Below the pieces are notes generated by a model that did not search any database, was not told where the DNA came from, and saw only the letters and a list, made by a program, of their open reading frames with translations. 64,000 nt of DNA, from NCBI GenBank assembly GCA_922989275.2, contig OV277866.1, positions 57,279,246 to 57,343,245 on the forward strand. Direction: 5' to 3'. Numbering within the stretch: position 1 is the stretch's first letter; each line of letters opens with the position of its first letter. Position numbers and translations under genes: made by a program. Source of the DNA: Gari tellinella (taxonomy: Eukaryota > Mollusca > Bivalvia > Cardiida > Psammobiidae). Positions 61,354-64,000 of this stretch are shown here, in pieces.

Positions 61354-61599
61354 TAGTGGAGAATCTGTTATTCTTTCCCGTTTAAACGCAAACGTACGCA
61401 AACGCAAAGCACTAAAACGTAGAAAAGAACAACTTTTGGACAATTCTGATAATGCTTGCTTATCTTGGTGGCAAACAGTTTGGAGCCTGATCAGACGCCG
61501 GGTTACCCGGCGTCTGATCTGGCTCCACACTGTTTGCATTGCAAATAATAGTTTTAGCGTAAACGCGTTTATTGGGAAAGAATAACAGATTCTCCACTG
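61354..61599 (-). mobile_element. Family A MITE, full length, young subfamily
   Basis: 246 bp; first base T (TAGTGGAGAATCTG), right end AACAGATTCTCCACTG. Intact hairpin. Confidence 0.95.
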
Positions 61600-61689
61600 T
61601 ATATAGCATTTCTGTTTTTAGGTCGTACATGTAATAGCTGCTGAAGATAAGATTCTCAAGAGTGAGACATTAATTTTAACATATCATAA

Positions 61690-61871
61690 GTATGTTTACA
61701 ATCTTATTTTATTCCACTTTATACAGTCATGAACTATAATAAGTACGTTCTATACATATGACAATGCCTATAATAGCTTAATGCACCTTCTGCTTTATTT
61801 TCCACCTGCTTTAAGCAGTCAGCTGTTTTCAGTACTAAAACAAGCTAAGGGGGGGGGGGGGGGGGGGTTAA
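61690..61871. repeat. Family B MITE with 19-G run at its end
   Basis: TACAGTCATGAACTATAATAAG, TATAATAGCTTAATGCACC, TTCTGCTTTATTTTCC, ACCTGCTTTAAGCAG, then ACAAGCTAA, a run of 19 G at 61849-61867 and TTAA. The G run replaces the usual GGGTAAAGGG end. Confidence 0.75.
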
Positions 61872-62222
61872 ACGCATCCTAAGATGTTTATGAGGAAACA
61901 TATTGTGGATAATTATGATTGGATAAGTCAGGCTTAATATGAATTAACTTTCATTCTCCGGCTAATAAATGAGTAAATCGAATCGATTAAACTCATGTAT
62001 TTTGTTTGGATCAAAAAAGGATCTTAGTTCTGGTCTAGGGTTCTACTCAGGGATGATAAATAGACAGATGATCGATAACCATTGAATGTTTTCAAATTAT
62101 ACTATCACGGGTACGTTTGAAAAATTGAATTGACCAAAGATATTTCTCTCATCTATGTTATCCTTTCCCTTTAAGCTTATTTGTGATAAGACAACTACAT
62201 GTATGTCTATTTCAAACGGTTA
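61872..62222. other. Non-coding stretch
   Basis: No repeat ends or coding sequence recognised. Confidence 0.45.
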
Positions 62223-62402
62223 CAGTGGAGAAAACGTTATTCTTTCCCAACAAATGCGTTTTAAACTATTATTTCCATTGCAAAAATTATTTTGCTACTC
62301 TGATAAAAATGAAAAGTCAGAATTGTCAAAACGTTGTCCTTTTCTACATTTTAGTGTTTTGCGTTTGTGTTTCGTTTGCGTTTAAACGGGAAAGAATAAC
62401 TG
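62223..62402 (+). repeat. Family A MITE without hairpin
   Basis: CAGTGGAGAAAACG left end. After TTCCATTGCAAAA it goes to ATTATTTTGCTACTC, so the entire cassette is deleted. The right end reads GAATAACTG then TA, losing the inner TIR bases. Confidence 0.85.
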
Positions 62403-62449
62403 TATGTCTATTTAAAACGGTAGCATATACATTTACATGTAGACATGTA

Positions 62450-62626
62450 AGGGCCTGATATGGCACTGGCGGGTGATCAGGCTCCAAGCTGTTTGTAACT
62501 GAAATTTAAATAATGATTCATTCACTTGTTTGAAATGAAAAACCTGTCTTTTTCTACATTTTGAAAATTACATTTGCGTTAAAGTTTTGTTAAATCGGAG
62601 ACAAATTGAACGTTTTCTCCACTGCA
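62450..62626 (+). repeat. Family A right part
   Basis: GGGCCTGATATGGCACTGG, CGGGTGATCAGGCTCC, AAGCTGTTTG, right block and GTTTTCTCCACTG. The left part is missing. Confidence 0.72.
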
Positions 62627-62799
62627 TACGCAGAACACGAGCGATATTCCGAGAAGTCCCAATTACCGTAGTTATTTGTAAGTGAGTTAGCTGGTGCATG
62701 GTTTTCAATAGATGACATGTCTGCACTGAAGGAAAATAGGTCGAAGGTTATTGCTTATGCAGAGTCTATGTGAGACAACCTTACTGTCAGTAGTACAAG

Positions 62800-63020
62800 A
62801 TACAGAGAATACGATTTTTATCCCAATAAACGTTTTTGTGCTGTAAAACAATCATTTACCTTGGAAACAGCTTGGGGCCAGATCAGATGCCGGGTAACCC
62901 GGTCTCTGACCAGGCTCCAAACTGTGCGCCAATCAGAAAAAAAATAATGTCAGAATTTTCGAAAAAGATGCATTTACGTTTAATTTTGTTTAAACGGGAA
63001 AAACAATGTCTATTGAACTG
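62800..63020 (+). repeat. Family A MITE, old copy
   Basis: ACAGAGAATACGATTTTTAT left, hairpin GATCAGATGCCGGGTAACCC, GGTCTCTGACC, right block GTTTAAACGGGAAAAAC and TCTATTGAACTG. Confidence 0.78.
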
Positions 63021-63473
63021 TAAATTGGAGTGATCGACAAACGCAGATTTTACTGTACAGTACACTGATCGCGTAATTGCAAAAACATGCATCGCCGCGT
63101 TGTAAAGAGACGGAGAAACAGTTGCGGGTGCGAAACGCACTGCTAACAATATGTGAAATAGGCAAAACATATGTGCAAAAGAACGGTGTAGTCATATATA
63201 ACAAAACAAATGACTAGATGGAATGTATCCTCCAAGAAATTGCAATAACTTGATTCCTGTAGTGTTTGTAGTGATGCATATAAAAAGCGAAGCAGTAACA
63301 TATGTTAACATTATTGTCTCGGCCATGTGAGCAATGTTGGTAAAACTAGTGAAATGTTCGCAATACAGTAAGTTCTTAAAATGCCGTTAATTACTTTTAG
63401 TCGATGAAACGGCAGGTTGCATTGTATAGTACATTATCAAAATTAAATATTAGTTGTAGCTAAATCCGTGTTC
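63021..63473. other. Non-coding stretch
   Basis: No repeat ends or convincing coding sequence. The minus-strand frames of 64-95 codons here overlap a MITE and are not supported. Confidence 0.4.
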
Positions 63474-63564
63474 AGACGTCAAACTGTTTGCCTCTCAGAT
63501 AACTTAAAATTGGCAGATTTTCCAAAAGGTTTACGGCAATGCGTTTGCACTTATGTTCGTTTCA
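63474..63564 (+). repeat. Family A right-block relic joined to coding sequence
   Basis: CAGACGTCAAACTGTTTGCC, TCTCAGATAACTTAAAATTG, GGCAATGCGTTTGCAC, TTATGTTCGTTTCAG. Where family A continues AAACGGG, coding sequence starts instead. Confidence 0.7.
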
Positions 63565-64000
63565 GAAGGAACCGGTGATGACTGTGTCGAGCTTGTTTCC
63601 GACTTGCTGATCAGCAAATTTAGTCTTCACAACGTTAGCATAGTTGAAGCACGTCGCCTTGGTAAACGTTATGTTGCTCGGAACGGTGGATCTCAACGTC
63701 ATAGAGCTATCCTAGTATCGTTCAGGGACCAACGAGATGTCGAATCCATCATGTCTAATGTTACCGTCTTGAAAGGCACTTTCCTAGGGATATCTCGCGA
63801 TTACCCGCCTGAGATAAGGGAGGCCCGTAAGGAACTTTGGCCAGAGTACAGGCGCGCCAGGGATCAACACGGCCACCGAAGTGTTAAATTCAAGTTTCCT
63901 GCTGCGATTGTCGTGAACGGAAAGGTTACACACGATCTGTTTCCAGATTGGCACGCCACTCTCAGAGAGTCCCGCAATTCTAATGTTAGAGCACGAGTTG
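63553..64000 (+). CDS. LINE ORF1-like protein fragment, open to the window edge
   Basis: An uninterrupted frame of 149 codons runs off the right edge; its codon composition is GC-richer than anything else in the window. An ATG at 63553 starts MFVSEGTGDDC; the frame is closed upstream by TAA at 63505, and a possible 3' splice site TTCGTTTCAG ends at 63565. Landmarks: IVEARRLGKR (residues about 30-39), RAILVSFRDQRD (51-62), GISRDYPPEIREARKELW (79-96), then basic KFKFPAAIVVNGK. The order of a VxxARRxG block, a beta-strand rich VSF block and a P-E-I-R-x-A-R-K helix resembles L1 ORF1/Transposase_22-like proteins and related molluscan LINE proteins, which bind RNA or single-stranded DNA (family knowledge, not tested). 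It could be part of a live LINE or a domesticated exon. The start is uncertain because its first codons come from a MITE relic. Confidence 0.6.
   Translation, partial: MFVSEGTGDDCVELVSDLLISKFSLHNVSIVEARRLGKRYVARNGGSQRHRAILVSFRDQRDVESIMSNVTVLKGTFLGISRDYPPEIREARKELWPEYRRARDQHGHRSVKFKFPAAIVVNGKVTHDLFPDWHATLRESRNSNVRARV

Noticed and set aside
349..61599. CRISPR-like array of palindromic repeats
   Set aside because: Spacing is irregular, units have TIRs and TA duplications, orientation varies and the context is eukaryotic.

Overview
This is eukaryotic, intron-scale or intergenic DNA: AT-rich, no long open frames, no rRNA or true tRNA genes, saturated with small palindromic DNA transposons. A tRNA-derived SINE with a conserved central domain, LINE relics, (ATCC)n blocks and extreme enrichment of the palindrome TACATGTA together suggest a marine invertebrate, most likely a bivalve mollusc (inference, not proven here).

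The dominant component, here called family A, is a 246-bp non-autonomous element: TA target site, CAGTGGAGAA... inverted ends (26 bp identical in young copies), subterminal AAACGC/GTTTAAAC motifs, and an off-centre 67-nt near-perfect hairpin (33-bp arms). I count roughly 100 copies and relics in 64 kb. About 27 belong to a young, nearly identical subfamily (ends CAGTGGAGAATCTG). The rest are older (ends ...AAAACG or ...AGACG). The family nests in itself, in other MITEs and in a LINE.

Other mobile DNA: family B and F elements with TTAA targets and CCC...GGG ends (piggyBac-like by termini), family G (TTAA, hairpin apex GAGGGCTCC), family C (TA, CAGTGCTCCCT ends), family D (TA, CAGTACTGAA ends with internal 11-bp tandem repeats), family E (24-bp perfect stem), family H (CAGTAAAACCTC ends), one GGGCCCG fold-back with a CTG duplication, one unclassified element at 48790-49237 carrying CRE and TATA motifs, and a 2,081-bp long element with family A ends (32680-34760). 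A complete SINE with 13-bp target duplications lies at 37370-37652.

Coding remnants: a frameshifted 5'-truncated LINE reverse transcriptase (about 6340-8512) split by two young family A copies, and at the right edge (63553 onward) an intact open frame resembling molluscan LINE ORF1/L1-like proteins, which enters directly from a family A relic. No host gene could be supported.

The most unusual signal is that the same kind of hairpin (CAAACAGT ... GATCAGA ... apex ... TCTGATC ... ACTGTTTG) sits in the middle of MITE families whose ends and target sites are unrelated, also occurs alone, and that many deletions stop at the hairpin apex.
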